From NCBI RefSeq assembly GCF_002998295.1, contig NZ_CP027226.1, positions 186,001-250,000 on the forward strand: a stretch of DNA of 64,000 bases. The letters are read 5' to 3'. Origin of the DNA: Fastidiosipila sanguinis (GTDB lineage: Bacteria; Bacillota; Clostridia; Saccharofermentanales; Fastidiosipilaceae). The number at the start of each line of letters is the position of its first letter. Positions within the stretch are counted from its first letter, which is position 1. Below are positions 1-8,105 of this stretch, piece by piece. A program made the position numbers and the translations under genes. The notes beneath the pieces are model-generated. The model saw nothing but the letters and a program-made list of their open reading frames with translations. It searched no databases and was not told the origin of the DNA.

Positions 1-2
1 TT

Positions 3-323
3 ATGAAAAAATATAATGAATCTCCATATGAAGTTGATATGCCAACAGGTGAATCAGGTGCGGAGGTATATAAGAGAGGATCTGAAGCATTTGAGAAAAT
101 TGTCAAGGAACACCCAGGAAAAACTGTTTTAGTTATAAGTCATGGATTCTTGATCCAATTATTGCTCGGTTATATCAAGGGAACACCTACTTCTGAGATT
201 GGTTACAACGTCCACAGAAATACTGCTGTTACAAAAATTGAAATTGATAGCAATGGTAATAAAGAAGTTGTCTACGAAGGTGATGATTCTCACTTGGACT
301 TAGAGAGTAGAACTGGTTTATAG
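3..323 (+). CDS. Histidine phosphatase (phosphoglycerate mutase-like), 3' part only
   Basis: C-terminal half of a histidine-phosphatase-superfamily protein. The visible 106 residues contain the second catalytic histidine in VLVISHGFLIQLLLG (residues 42-56). The N-terminal RHG motif that carries the phosphorylated histidine is missing, because the gene enters from the left edge; the first ATG here is probably internal. Family members are usually about 200 residues and remove phosphate from sugars, nucleotides or cofactors. The substrate cannot be told from this fragment. A perfect palindromic terminator follows 36 bases after the stop, so this is the last gene of its transcript. Confidence 0.8.
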   Translation: MKKYNESPYEVDMPTGESGAEVYKRGSEAFEKIVKEHPGKTVLVISHGFLIQLLLGYIKGTPTSEIGYNVHRNTAVTKIEIDSNGNKEVVYEGDDSHLDLESRTGL

Positions 324-359
324 AATAAAGTAATAGAACAGGTTTCAGCGTATAAAAAT

Positions 360-392
360 GGGTCTAGAAAATTTTCTAGACCCTTTGTTATA
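360..392. terminator. Bidirectional rho-independent terminator
   Basis: Perfect 24-base palindrome (360-383) with a GGGTCTAGAA arm, followed by a T-rich tract. It lies between two convergent genes (stops at 323 and 427). Because it is a palindrome with A/T runs on both sides, it could end transcription from either strand. Confidence 0.8.
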
Positions 393-426
393 TTTTTAGA
401 TTTTAGATTATAGATTTTTGATTTTA

Positions 427-966
427 TTACTCTGCTTTTGAACTTTCAGCATCAATAACTTTGTATACTTTCTTGATTTCAGCAACATAAGCGTAGTCAA
501 AACCGTTTTCATATTCTTCTTTAGCATATTTTTTATACTTCTTGAAGAATGAATCCTTTTCTAAGTGACTACGATAAATTACTCTGCAAGTTAGTACGTA
601 TTCTGCTTCTTCAATTTTTGGTGTTTTATCTGGGATTAGAGTAAGACCAGTTTCTTGGAATTTATCTGAATCCTTACCGCTTAAGTGAGCTAATTTATCT
701 AGAATTTCTCTTGAAGCATCACTCTTTGGTAGAAGGTTAATGCTGAATCTACCTTTTTTCTCTATATACCCACGTGTGTAAAAGTCTTTTCCTAGGTAAA
801 TAGTTGCTATATCTTTGTCACGCATTCTTCCGAAACTTATTTGATTAGTAACCATTGCATTGTGGTGTTTGTTATCACCAGATACAATCACAAAATTTTC
901 TTCTTCAGGGCTTAGATAGGATAATATGTTGATATCTTTTAGCTCAATTTGCTTAAATTCTTTCAT
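427..966 (-). CDS. Flavin reductase-like / FMN-binding split-barrel protein
   Basis: 179-residue protein resembling the flavin-reductase-like split-barrel family. The segments NAMVTNQISFGRM, ATIYLGKDFYTRG and FSINLLP match the pattern of strands around the flavin site. Members bind FMN and reduce flavins or act as small-molecule oxidoreductases in the cytoplasm; the substrate is unknown. The start at 966 is chosen because AGGAGAG sits just upstream of it. An in-frame ATG at 1026 would add 20 residues without a better ribosome site. The gene is monocistronic and convergent with the phosphatase to its left. Confidence 0.65.
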   Translation of the reverse strand: MKEFKQIELKDINILSYLSPEEENFVIVSGDNKHHNAMVTNQISFGRMRDKDIATIYLGKDFYTRGYIEKKGRFSINLLPKSDASREILDKLAHLSGKDSDKFQETGLTLIPDKTPKIEEAEYVLTCRVIYRSHLEKDSFFKKYKKYAKEEYENGFDYAYVAEIKKVYKVIDAESSKAE

Positions 967-1131
967 AGTCTTCTCTCCTTTTTTTAAATTAAAGTTAAAA
1001 TAACCATCAATTTCATTGTACAACATTTTAAGCTTATAATTAGCTTTTTACATTGTTTTATTGCTGTTTAACCTAATTTTAATCTTCGCTTAACAATAGG
1101 GAGTAGCTTTGCTAGTTTTCAGGTTTTTGGC

Positions 1132-1146
1132 AGATGTCTTGTGCGA
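1132..1146. repeat. Left 15-bp direct repeat flanking the IS30 element
   Basis: AGATGTCTTGTGCGA, identical to 2386-2400. It directly abuts the inferred left end of the IS30-family element and is best read as a long target-site duplication. Confidence 0.7.
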
Positions 1147-2385
1147 GGCGAGTTGTAAAATAAACTGAAATAATAAAGGCTCAAACAATCCTGTACAATG
1201 TTAATTGGAAAAACGAAACAAAGGAGGATCGTATGAGCCAATTACATTATATCAGGAAAAGAGAAGCAGGTCAGCATTTAACAATAGAAGATAGAAAGCA
1301 TCTAGAGTATTTATATAATGAGAATTTGAAGCGACCTAAAAAAGATAAATTAAATCAAAAAGAGTTAGCAAAGATATTAGGCTGGAGTGAAGCAACTCTA
1401 TCTAGAGAACTAAAACGCGGTAAAGTCAAACAAAAGAATTCTATGCTAGAAGAATACACAGCATATTCCTCTGTAGTAGCTCAGAAAACAGTAGAAAAAA
1501 CTTGGAGTAATAAAGGACCATCTTTAAAGATTAGTAACGACCATATATTAGCCAAAATAATAGAAAACATGCTAATAGGAAAAGAGATGAATAGAATAAA
1601 TAATCTTAAATTCTCTCCAGCAGCAATAACAATGTATTTTGACAGAGTTGGCTGGCCTACAGATAAAAGACTTTGTACTAGAACTATTTACAACTATGTA
1701 GAAAAAGAAGTCTTCCTAGAAGTAACAATGAAAGACCTTCCACGTAAAGGAAATAAACCTAGACAAAGAAAACGCTATATAGAAAAGCGCTTATCTCCAC
1801 CAGATAAGAAGAGAATAAACCATAGACCAAAAGCTATAGAAGAGCGTACAGAGACGGGGCACTGGGAGATGGATTGTATAGAGTCTAGTAAGGGAGATAG
1901 GACTTGTTTATTGACACTTGTAGATCGATGTACAAGAGAATGCATTATTTTAAAGATAAATACGCAAAGACAAGAATCTGTAGTAAAGAAGCTTAATGCT
2001 ATAGAAAGAAAACTAGGAGCAAGAGCATTTAGAGAAAAGTTTAAGAGTATAACGGTAGATAATGGAGCAGAGTTTCAAGACTGGAAAAGCATGGAAAAAT
2101 CTATACATAGTGAGAAATATAGAACTAGTGTTTATTATGCGCATGCATACTCATCTTGGGAGCGAGGAAGCAATGAAAATCTAAATGGATTTATCCGATA
2201 TTTTATTCCTAAAGGTACAAAACTAAAAGATATACCACAGAGAGAAATAAATAAATTAGAGGAATTTATTAATAGTTACCCAAGGAAAGTATTAGAAGGA
2301 AACAGTGCAAATAGTAAATATTTAGCCATAGCGTAAACAATTAACATTGTACAAAAAACAATTTCAGTTTATGTTGCACTTTACA
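1147..2385 (+). mobile_element. IS30-family insertion sequence, apparently intact
   Basis: 1239-bp element with one transposase gene. The ends form imperfect inverted repeats: 18 of the first 25 positions match, including the shared block ATAAACTGAAAT. A second, subterminal inverted pair (TGTACAATGTTAATTG, 1192-1207 against 2338-2353) brackets the gene. A 15-bp exact direct repeat flanks the element. That is long for the family as a whole, although some members (for example IS1630 of Mycoplasma) are known to make long duplications. The insertion lies upstream of the tRNA-Ser promoter. The exact repeat and the open transposase frame suggest a fairly recent insertion. Confidence 0.85.
1233..2336 (+). 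CDS. IS30-family transposase
   Basis: 367-residue transposase. An N-terminal helix-turn-helix (about residues 45-65, KELAKILGWSEATLSREL) is followed by a DDE integrase core. The three acidic catalytic residues are visible in GHWEMDCIE, TVDNGAEF and SSWERGSNENLNG. The IS30 signature RGSNEN(x)NG is present. It starts at ATG 1233 behind a near-perfect AAAGGAGG site. The full length is open with no frameshift, so the enzyme may be active. Confidence 0.95.
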   Translation: MSQLHYIRKREAGQHLTIEDRKHLEYLYNENLKRPKKDKLNQKELAKILGWSEATLSRELKRGKVKQKNSMLEEYTAYSSVVAQKTVEKTWSNKGPSLKISNDHILAKIIENMLIGKEMNRINNLKFSPAAITMYFDRVGWPTDKRLCTRTIYNYVEKEVFLEVTMKDLPRKGNKPRQRKRYIEKRLSPPDKKRINHRPKAIEERTETGHWEMDCIESSKGDRTCLLTLVDRCTRECIILKINTQRQESVVKKLNAIERKLGARAFREKFKSITVDNGAEFQDWKSMEKSIHSEKYRTSVYYAHAYSSWERGSNENLNGFIRYFIPKGTKLKDIPQREINKLEEFINSYPRKVLEGNSANSKYLAIA

Positions 2386-2400
2386 AGATGTCTTGTGCGA
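2386..2400. repeat. Right 15-bp direct repeat flanking the IS30 element
   Basis: Exact copy of 1132-1146, abutting the right end of the element and lying 11 bases before the -35 box of tRNA-Ser. Confidence 0.7.
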
Positions 2401-2411
2401 AAAATAAATAC

Positions 2412-2440
2412 TTGCATTTGATTTAGAATTAAAGTATTAT
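2412..2440 (+). promoter_or_regulatory. Sigma-70-type promoter of tRNA-Ser
   Basis: TTGCAT at 2412-2417 and TATTAT at 2435-2440, separated by 17 bases and ending 18 bases before the mature tRNA. The IS30 insertion stopped just short of it, so the tRNA promoter looks intact. Confidence 0.55.
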
Positions 2441-2458
2441 ACTAAAGCACTAAATTTT

Positions 2459-2547
2459 GGAGAGATGGTCGAGTTGGCTGAAGGCACCGGTCTTGAAAAC
2501 CGGCAAGGGGCAACCCTTCGTGGGTTCGAATCCCACTCTCTCCGCCA
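2459..2547 (+). tRNA. tRNA-Ser (anticodon UGA)
   Basis: 89-base class II tRNA with encoded CCA. The acceptor arms GGAGAGA and TCTCTCC pair fully. The anticodon stem is CCGGT/ACCGG around loop CTTGAAA, giving anticodon TGA, which reads UCN serine codons. The extra arm is long, as in all serine tRNAs, and the T loop is GGTTCGAATCC. A hairpin terminator follows. Confidence 0.95.
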
Positions 2548-2551
2548 AGAT

Positions 2552-2584
2552 AGCCTGTAACCCTCGTGGTTGCAGGCTTTTTTA
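2552..2584 (+). terminator. Rho-independent terminator of tRNA-Ser
   Basis: 11-bp stem AGCCTGTAACC / GGTTGCAGGCT (one G-U pair) with loop CTCGT, followed by a T tract. Nearly the same hairpin follows the tRNA-Arg gene at 56219. Confidence 0.85.
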
Positions 2585-2621
2585 TTCCAGTGAAACTAAA
2601 TGAGGCTAACTATAAAGTATC

Positions 2622-2649
2622 TTGGAACAGGGTAAAAGAAATGTATAAT
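2622..2649 (+). promoter_or_regulatory. Putative promoter of the small-gene cluster
   Basis: TTGGAA (2622-2627) and a perfect TATAAT (2644-2649) separated by 16 bases, about 90 bases before the first of three small genes. Confidence 0.45.
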
Positions 2650-2736
2650 AGAGATTAAAATATATATGTTGACCGAGATATCCGATTAAAAGGAAGTATT
2701 ACCGAAATATTTAGTTTTTTAGGGAGCTTATTTATA

Positions 2737-2919
2737 ATGCAAATAATGCCAGATGAGAAATACAGAGAAAAGGAAATGCAATTATATGAAAAATTATGCC
2801 CTTATTTTGTTTTCGAAGAAAGCACGGAAAGTATTATAATTCGCAAAGATGCTCCTGCAGAAATACATGAGTACTTCGCTGAGTATAAAAAAATTTTGGA
2901 CGAGCAATTTAGATTATAA
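2737..2919 (+). CDS. Small protein of unknown function (60 aa)
   Basis: Not recognised. A 60-residue, acidic, soluble protein with no signal peptide or membrane segment; the sequence is typical of a folded helix-strand-helix domain (FVFEESTESIIIRKDAPAEI). AGGGAG lies upstream at a slightly long spacing. It is 13 bases from the next small gene, so the two are probably co-transcribed. Short acidic proteins in tandem are a common look for immunity or antitoxin proteins, but no toxin gene is next to it, so that is only a guess. Confidence 0.55.
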   Translation: MQIMPDEKYREKEMQLYEKLCPYFVFEESTESIIIRKDAPAEIHEYFAEYKKILDEQFRL

Positions 2920-2932
2920 TAAGGTGATCACT

Positions 2933-3148
2933 ATGAATAATATAAATTGGGAAAAAGCTGAATGGGCAGAAAATATAAAAATTACGTTTAAAGATGGTAG
3001 TGAAATTATGTGCTCAGGATCAGGGTTAGAAACTGCTGACGAATTTGATGATCCTGACGAAAAATTTGATACATTTTTTGTAGATACAAAATCTGGAGGA
3101 TTAGCACTCGATGTAAGTGAAATTAAGAGCATTGATTTTTGTAATTAG
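2933..3148 (+). CDS. Small acidic protein of unknown function (71 aa)
   Basis: Not recognised. 71 residues, strongly acidic (DEFDDPDEKFDTFFVD), with alternating strand-like segments (IKITFKDGSEI, DVSEIKSIDF) suggesting a small beta-barrel. The start at 2933 is preferred because AAGGTGATC precedes it at normal spacing. An in-frame ATG at 2849 would overlap the previous gene heavily and has no ribosome site. Probably in one operon with its two small neighbours. Confidence 0.6.
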   Translation: MNNINWEKAEWAENIKITFKDGSEIMCSGSGLETADEFDDPDEKFDTFFVDTKSGGLALDVSEIKSIDFCN

Positions 3149-3231
3149 TATACAAACACATAAAGGTGCCTTAGAAGAGATAGTATAAATACTAGAAGAC
3201 CGCTTAAAAAAGAAAAAGAGAACAGATTTTT

Positions 3232-3480
3232 ATGAATGAAAATGAAATAAGAAAAATAATTAGCGATTGCTGTAATGATATTTGGTTTGTATATAACGGT
3301 AAGAAGTCAGGTATTACGAGTGAAGTGAAAAATTATATTCCAAAATTTCAAGCTTGGCATGGGGAAAGTATAAAGTACTATGATAATGTTAACGATGTTA
3401 TGAATGATAAATTTTATTCAGGGAAATCATTAGTTGAGTTATTAGATTCACAAGAAGATATTGATCTTTTTATTTCATAA
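3232..3480 (+). CDS. Small protein of unknown function (82 aa), possible immunity-type
   Basis: 82 residues, soluble. It begins with a helical segment (MNENEIRKIISDCCNDIWFVYNG) and ends FYSGKSLVELLDSQEDIDLFIS with acidic bias. I have an impression of similar short proteins in other Bacillota, often near polymorphic toxins, but I cannot name the family. No toxin is visible nearby. It is the last of three small genes between tRNA-Ser and the polysaccharide locus, a position typical of accessory cargo. Confidence 0.55.
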   Translation: MNENEIRKIISDCCNDIWFVYNGKKSGITSEVKNYIPKFQAWHGESIKYYDNVNDVMNDKFYSGKSLVELLDSQEDIDLFIS

Positions 3481-3617
3481 AACTTATTTATCTAACAATA
3501 TGAATCTTAAACATTTTCGAGACTAAAACAAATGTCCTTCTCATATAATCACGCACCAATGGACATCCACAGCAAAAATGAATATACTATCGTCTATAAA
3601 CATTACTGGAGGCCAAT

Positions 3618-4844
3618 TTGAAAATATTAGTAATAACCCAGAATTATTATCCAGATGATTTTAATATCAATGAGATAACATTTAGAATGGCTAAAGATGG
3701 TCACGATGTTCACGTACTCACAGGTTTACCTAATTATCCAAAGGGAGTAGTGCCAGAGGAGTATAAGTGGCCTAAAGTTATAACTGAGACAATCAATGGT
3801 GTTACAGTTCATAGAACAAAGATTCATGAGAGACGAGACGGTATTTTTCATAGATTTTTGAACTACGCTTCATTTGCTATAAATTCTAAGAAGCGATTAA
3901 AAGATTTGCCAAAAGATTTTGACGTTATATTTTCATATCAACTTTCGCCAATTTCTATGGCGCATGCAGCTAGAGCTTTACGTAAACAGACCGATATACC
4001 TTTATCAATGTATGTTTTGGATATTTGGCCAGAATCTCTTAAAGCATGGCATCTGAGTGAAGGTAATCCTGTATATAAGATTATCTCTAAGTATTCTAAG
4101 AACATTTATAGTTCCGCAGATCAGCTCTTAATTAGTTCAGAGCCTTTTGCAGAGTACTTACATAATACTCATGGCCTTGACCCGGAAGAAATGAACTATC
4201 TACCACAACACTCAATAGACATGGTGAGTGAAGAGGACTTGCCGAATCCATTTAATGATGACAAGAAACACTTCATTTATGCAGGTAATATTGGGGCAGT
4301 GCAGATGTTAGATATTTTGGTTGATGCGGCTGAGCTTTTGCAAACTAAGTATGCAGATAGATCAAAGAATGTACAGATAGATATTTTCGGAGATGGTTCT
4401 GAATTTGCGAGAATTAAGGAATTAGTTGAGCAAAAAGATCTAGATAATATTATGAAATTGCATGGTAGAGTTACTAAAGAAGAACTCAAGGCCTATTATC
4501 AGCATGCGTATGCTTTTTTACTAACTTTAAAGAGAGAAAATTATATTGGCGACACTTTGCCAGCAAAGTTACAAGGCTACATGTCAGCAGCTAAACCAGT
4601 TATAGCAATGGCAGGAGCAGGTGCTTCAGCAGTGTTGGAAGAGTCACAGGCAGGATTAACAGTTGAGCAAGGTAGAAGCGACATCTTAGCTGAAAATATT
4701 TTAAGATTAGAGTATGATAATGAGTTAGTAGATACAATGGGTAAAAATGCAAGAGCTTATTATGAACAGCATTTTACTTTAGATGAATTTATGAGAAAAT
4801 TATATAGTTATTTAGAAACATTAATTGAGAGAGGAGTAAATTAA
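3618..4844 (+). CDS. GT4-family glycosyltransferase, WbuB-like (putative FucNAc transferase)
   Basis: 408-residue GT-B glycosyltransferase of family GT4. The N-terminal Rossmann half begins MKILVITQNYYPDDFNINE. The nucleotide-sugar half contains FIYAGNIGAVQ (about residue 225), IDIFGDGSEF and a C-terminal donor-site region GDTLPAKLQGYMSAAKPVIA. It starts at TTG 3618 behind GGAGG. Its stop overlaps the ATG of the CapE-like gene (ATGA-type overlap), so it is translationally coupled to the UDP-L-FucNAc genes. WbuB-type enzymes transfer L-FucNAc to a lipid-linked glycan on the inner membrane face. That role here is inferred from similarity and context. Confidence 0.8.
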   Translation: MKILVITQNYYPDDFNINEITFRMAKDGHDVHVLTGLPNYPKGVVPEEYKWPKVITETINGVTVHRTKIHERRDGIFHRFLNYASFAINSKKRLKDLPKDFDVIFSYQLSPISMAHAARALRKQTDIPLSMYVLDIWPESLKAWHLSEGNPVYKIISKYSKNIYSSADQLLISSEPFAEYLHNTHGLDPEEMNYLPQHSIDMVSEEDLPNPFNDDKKHFIYAGNIGAVQMLDILVDAAELLQTKYADRSKNVQIDIFGDGSEFARIKELVEQKDLDNIMKLHGRVTKEELKAYYQHAYAFLLTLKRENYIGDTLPAKLQGYMSAAKPVIAMAGAGASAVLEESQAGLTVEQGRSDILAENILRLEYDNELVDTMGKNARAYYEQHFTLDEFMRKLYSYLETLIERGVN

Positions 4845-5872
4845 TGAGTTTTTTCAAGGATAAAGTTTTGCTTATCACAGGTGGTTCAGGATCTTTCGGT
4901 AGAGCCTGTGTTGATCGCTTCTTGGATACAGATATCAAAGAAATTCGTGTATTTTCTAGAGATGAAGCAAAACATGATGCAATGCGTCACGATTACAAGA
5001 GTGACAAAATCAACTACTTTATTGGAGACATTAGAGAATATGATAGCGTAAAGAATGCTATGCGAGGAGTAGATTACGTTTTCCACGCTGCAGCTATCAA
5101 AGAGGTTCCTAGTGCTGAGTTTTTCCCAATTGAAGCAGTTAAGACAAATATTCTAGGTGCAGATAATGTTATCAATGCTGCAGTAGAAGAGGGTATTGAA
5201 GGTATTGTTTGCTTATCAACAGATAAGGCTGCATATCCTATTAATGCAATGGGTATGACCAAAGCTGTTATGGAGAAATTGGTTGTTGCCAAGACCAAGA
5301 GTTATAGAGATAACAAAACACTAGTATGCTCAACAAGATACGGAAACGTTATGGCATCAAGAGGATCTGTAATTCCATTGTTTATAAACCAAATCAAGAC
5401 AGGTCAACCACTTACAATTACAGAACCTTTAATGACAAGATTTTTAATGAGCTTACCTGAAGCAATTGACTTGGTTATGTATGCATTTGAACATGCTGAT
5501 CCAGGTGATTTATTAGTAAGAAAAGCTCCAGCTTCAACTATTGGTGACTTAGCTCAAGCTCTATTAGAGCTATTTGATGCAGATAATGAAATTAAGATTA
5601 TCGGTAAACGTCACGGTGAGAAGATGTACGAAACCTTAGTTACTGAAGAAGAGATGGCTAAGGCAATTGATATGGGTGATTACTACAGAATCCCTGCTGA
5701 TACTAGAAACTTAAACTATGATGTTTATTTCAAAGAGGGTGCAGCAGACTCTCGTGATGTAGTTGAACAATTCAATTCTGACAATGCTAAAAGATTGAAT
5801 GTAGAAGAGGTCAAAGAGTTATTGTTGACTGTTGATTACGTTCGTGAAGAGTTGGAGAATTGGAAGAAGTAA
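4844..5872 (+). CDS. capE: UDP-GlcNAc 4,6-dehydratase/5-epimerase (CapE/FnlA/WbjB type)
   Basis: 342-residue extended short-chain dehydrogenase. GGSGSFG (about residues 12-18) binds NADP. YPINAMGMTKAVMEKL holds the active-site region, where this subfamily has Met in place of the usual SDR tyrosine (MxxxK). It performs the first step from UDP-GlcNAc to UDP-L-FucNAc: 4,6-dehydration with C5 inversion. CapF- and CapG-like genes for the next two steps lie downstream, split by a uronate epimerase gene. Full length for the family. Cytoplasmic. Confidence 0.9.
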   Translation: MSFFKDKVLLITGGSGSFGRACVDRFLDTDIKEIRVFSRDEAKHDAMRHDYKSDKINYFIGDIREYDSVKNAMRGVDYVFHAAAIKEVPSAEFFPIEAVKTNILGADNVINAAVEEGIEGIVCLSTDKAAYPINAMGMTKAVMEKLVVAKTKSYRDNKTLVCSTRYGNVMASRGSVIPLFINQIKTGQPLTITEPLMTRFLMSLPEAIDLVMYAFEHADPGDLLVRKAPASTIGDLAQALLELFDADNEIKIIGKRHGEKMYETLVTEEEMAKAIDMGDYYRIPADTRNLNYDVYFKEGAADSRDVVEQFNSDNAKRLNVEEVKELLLTVDYVREELENWKK

Positions 5873-5886
5873 GGGAGCTTATTTAA

Positions 5887-6954
5887 ATGAAAGACATTAA
5901 GCATGATCTAAGTCAATCTAGACTCCTAGTTACAGGTGGTGCAGGTTTTATTGGATCTAACTTAGCAGTTAAACTGTTGAATGATTATCCAGGAATCAAG
6001 ATATTAGCAATCGATAATTTAAACGATTATTATGATACCTCGCTTAAAGATTATAGACTTTCTAAATTAGAAGGAAATAAGGACTTTCAGTTCAAGAAGG
6101 TTGATATTGCTGACAGAGAAGCATTGAATGAGGTTTTCACTAGTTTTAAACCAAGTTTGGTATTTAACTCCGCAGCTCAAGCAGGGGTTAGATATTCAAT
6201 TGATAATCCAGATGCATATGTAGAGTCTAATTTGATTGGCTTCTACAATATTCTTGAAGCTTGTAGGCATTCCTATGAAAATTATGAAGGAGGAGTAAAA
6301 CATTTAGTTTACGCTTCTAGTTCAAGTGTATATGGAGATAGTAATAAAGTCCCTTACTCAGTAGATGATAAGGTCGATAATCCTGTTTCTTTGTATGCAG
6401 CTACAAAAAAATCTAATGAGCTTTTGGCTCATGCCTATAGTAAACTTTATGGAATACCGAGTACAGGGTTAAGGTTCTTCACAGTTTATGGACCAGCAGG
6501 AAGACCAGATATGGCTTATTTTAGTTTTACTAATAAGTTGCTTAATGGTGAGAAAATAAAAATCTTTAATTACGGTAACTGTAGAAGAGACTTCACATAT
6601 ATAGACGATATAGTTCTTGGAGTGGAGAAAGTTTTACAATCTGATCCTAACCTAACTGAAGATGGTGTTAAGTATGATATTTATAATATTGGAAATGGTG
6701 AACCGGTTAACTTAATGGATTTTGTAAAAATTCTTGGAGAAGAGTTGGTGTCTGCAGGTCTGCTGAAAGAAGATTTTGATTTGGAAGCAAATATGGACTT
6801 GATAGCTGCTCAACCCGGTGATGTTGTTACAACTTATGCAGATGTAAGCAAACTTAAAGAAGATTTTAACTATGAACCAAATACTGACTTCCGAGATGGA
6901 ATCAGGAAATTTGTTGAATGGTACAAAGAGTTTTATTTAAGTGAGGATAAATAA
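5887..6954 (+). CDS. UDP-glucuronate 4-epimerase (CapI-type)
   Basis: 355-residue extended SDR. NAD site TGGAGFIGSNLA (about residues 17-28), catalytic serines in YASSSSVYG, and the tyrosine-lysine pair in SLYAATKKSNELLAHAYSKLYG. The tail motif FFTVYGPAGRPDMAYFSFTNKLLNG is characteristic of UDP-GlcA 4-epimerases. It would interconvert UDP-glucuronate and UDP-galacturonate. Its substrate would be supplied by the UDP-glucose dehydrogenase at 15300. It sits 14 bases after capE, and its last base is shared with the start of the CapF-like gene. A general UDP-sugar epimerase role is the main alternative. Confidence 0.85.
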   Translation: MKDIKHDLSQSRLLVTGGAGFIGSNLAVKLLNDYPGIKILAIDNLNDYYDTSLKDYRLSKLEGNKDFQFKKVDIADREALNEVFTSFKPSLVFNSAAQAGVRYSIDNPDAYVESNLIGFYNILEACRHSYENYEGGVKHLVYASSSSVYGDSNKVPYSVDDKVDNPVSLYAATKKSNELLAHAYSKLYGIPSTGLRFFTVYGPAGRPDMAYFSFTNKLLNGEKIKIFNYGNCRRDFTYIDDIVLGVEKVLQSDPNLTEDGVKYDIYNIGNGEPVNLMDFVKILGEELVSAGLLKEDFDLEANMDLIAAQPGDVVTTYADVSKLKEDFNYEPNTDFRDGIRKFVEWYKEFYLSEDK

Positions 6955-8066
6955 TGAAAATATTAGTAACAGGAGCAAAAGGCTTCGTTGGTAAAAATTT
7001 ATGCTTAGAATTAAAGAATCGTGGTTATTCAGATATTATTGAGTATGATAAAGACTCCTCCCAAGAAGAACTTGACTCAGCCTGTAAAGATGTTGACTTT
7101 ATTTTCCATTTAGCTGGAGTAAATCGTCCAGAGAATGTTGAAGATTTTAAGACAGGAAATGCAGACCTTACAGATGAGGTCTTAGGCAAACTTAAAAAAT
7201 ATAATAATAAGGCTAGATTTTTGTTGTCCAGTTCGATTCAAGCAGAACAAGATAATCCTTATGGACGTAGTAAAAAAGCCGGTGAAAACTATGTTTTAGA
7301 TTATGCGAAATCTGAAGGTGTTGAGGTATATATTTATAGATTCTCTAATTTGTTTGGTAAATGGAGCAGACCTAATTACAACTCAGTTGTTGCTACCTGG
7401 TGCCACAATATTGCTAGAGGCTTAGACATTCAGATTAATGACGAAAGTCATGTTATCAACCTAGTATATATTGATGATGTTGTAGATGCCATGATTAAGA
7501 CTATGGAGAATGATAGCTCTATAGAGGCAAGTGAATATTACTCAGTTGAACCAGAGTATCCTATAAGTCTTGGGGAGTTAGCTAGAACTATTAAATCTTT
7601 TGCCGAGATGCGTGAAAGTAGACTTTTACCTGATTTATCTGATCCACTAACAAGCAAACTATACAGTACATACACAAGCTATATTCCAGAAGATGACTTT
7701 GCTTACGATTTAGTGCAACACGAGGATCACAGAGGCTCTTTTACAGAAATATTTAGGTCTCATGGTGCTGGACAAGTATCTGTCAATATTTCAAAACCAG
7801 GAATTAGCAAAGGTGAACACTGGCACACTAGTAAGGTTGAGAAGTACTTAGTTGTACAAGGTAAAGCTCAAGTTAATTTGAGACAGGTGTTCTCTGATGA
7901 GGTAATAACTTACGAAGTTAGTTCAGAAAAATTAGAAGTTATTGACATACCTACAGGTTATGTCCACAACATAGTTAATATAGGTGACGATGACTTAATT
8001 ACTGTCATGTGGGCAAATGAAAATTTTGACCCTGAAAATCCTGATACTCATCCGGAAAACGTTTAG
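6954..8066 (+). CDS. capF: CapF/FnlB-type bifunctional UDP-FucNAc biosynthesis enzyme
   Basis: 370 residues in two domains. The N-terminal SDR reductase (VTGAKGFVGKNL at 5-16; NPYGRSKKAGENY with Tyr-Lys) reduces the 4-keto intermediate. The C-terminal cupin (about 245-365; GEHWHTSKVEKYLVVQGKAQV) carries metal-binding histidines and acts as a 3-epimerase. Together they make the UDP-6-deoxy-L-talosamine intermediate that CapG converts to UDP-L-FucNAc. Full-length. The ATG overlaps the preceding stop. Confidence 0.9.
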   Translation: MKILVTGAKGFVGKNLCLELKNRGYSDIIEYDKDSSQEELDSACKDVDFIFHLAGVNRPENVEDFKTGNADLTDEVLGKLKKYNNKARFLLSSSIQAEQDNPYGRSKKAGENYVLDYAKSEGVEVYIYRFSNLFGKWSRPNYNSVVATWCHNIARGLDIQINDESHVINLVYIDDVVDAMIKTMENDSSIEASEYYSVEPEYPISLGELARTIKSFAEMRESRLLPDLSDPLTSKLYSTYTSYIPEDDFAYDLVQHEDHRGSFTEIFRSHGAGQVSVNISKPGISKGEHWHTSKVEKYLVVQGKAQVNLRQVFSDEVITYEVSSEKLEVIDIPTGYVHNIVNIGDDDLITVMWANENFDPENPDTHPENV

Positions 8067-8105
8067 TTCTTAAGCAAAATAAAAACTTAAAAAACAGAGG
8101 TTAAT

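Noticed and set aside
2849-2932. A longer form of the 71-residue gene starting at 2849
   Set aside because: It would overlap most of the 3' part of the preceding gene and has no ribosome site, whereas 2933 has AAGGTG at proper spacing.
3481-3617. A regulatory leader such as a JUMPstart-like element before the glycan locus
   Set aside because: The 137 bases hold only a weak TGTCC/GGACA pairing and A/T-rich hexamers; nothing convincing was found.
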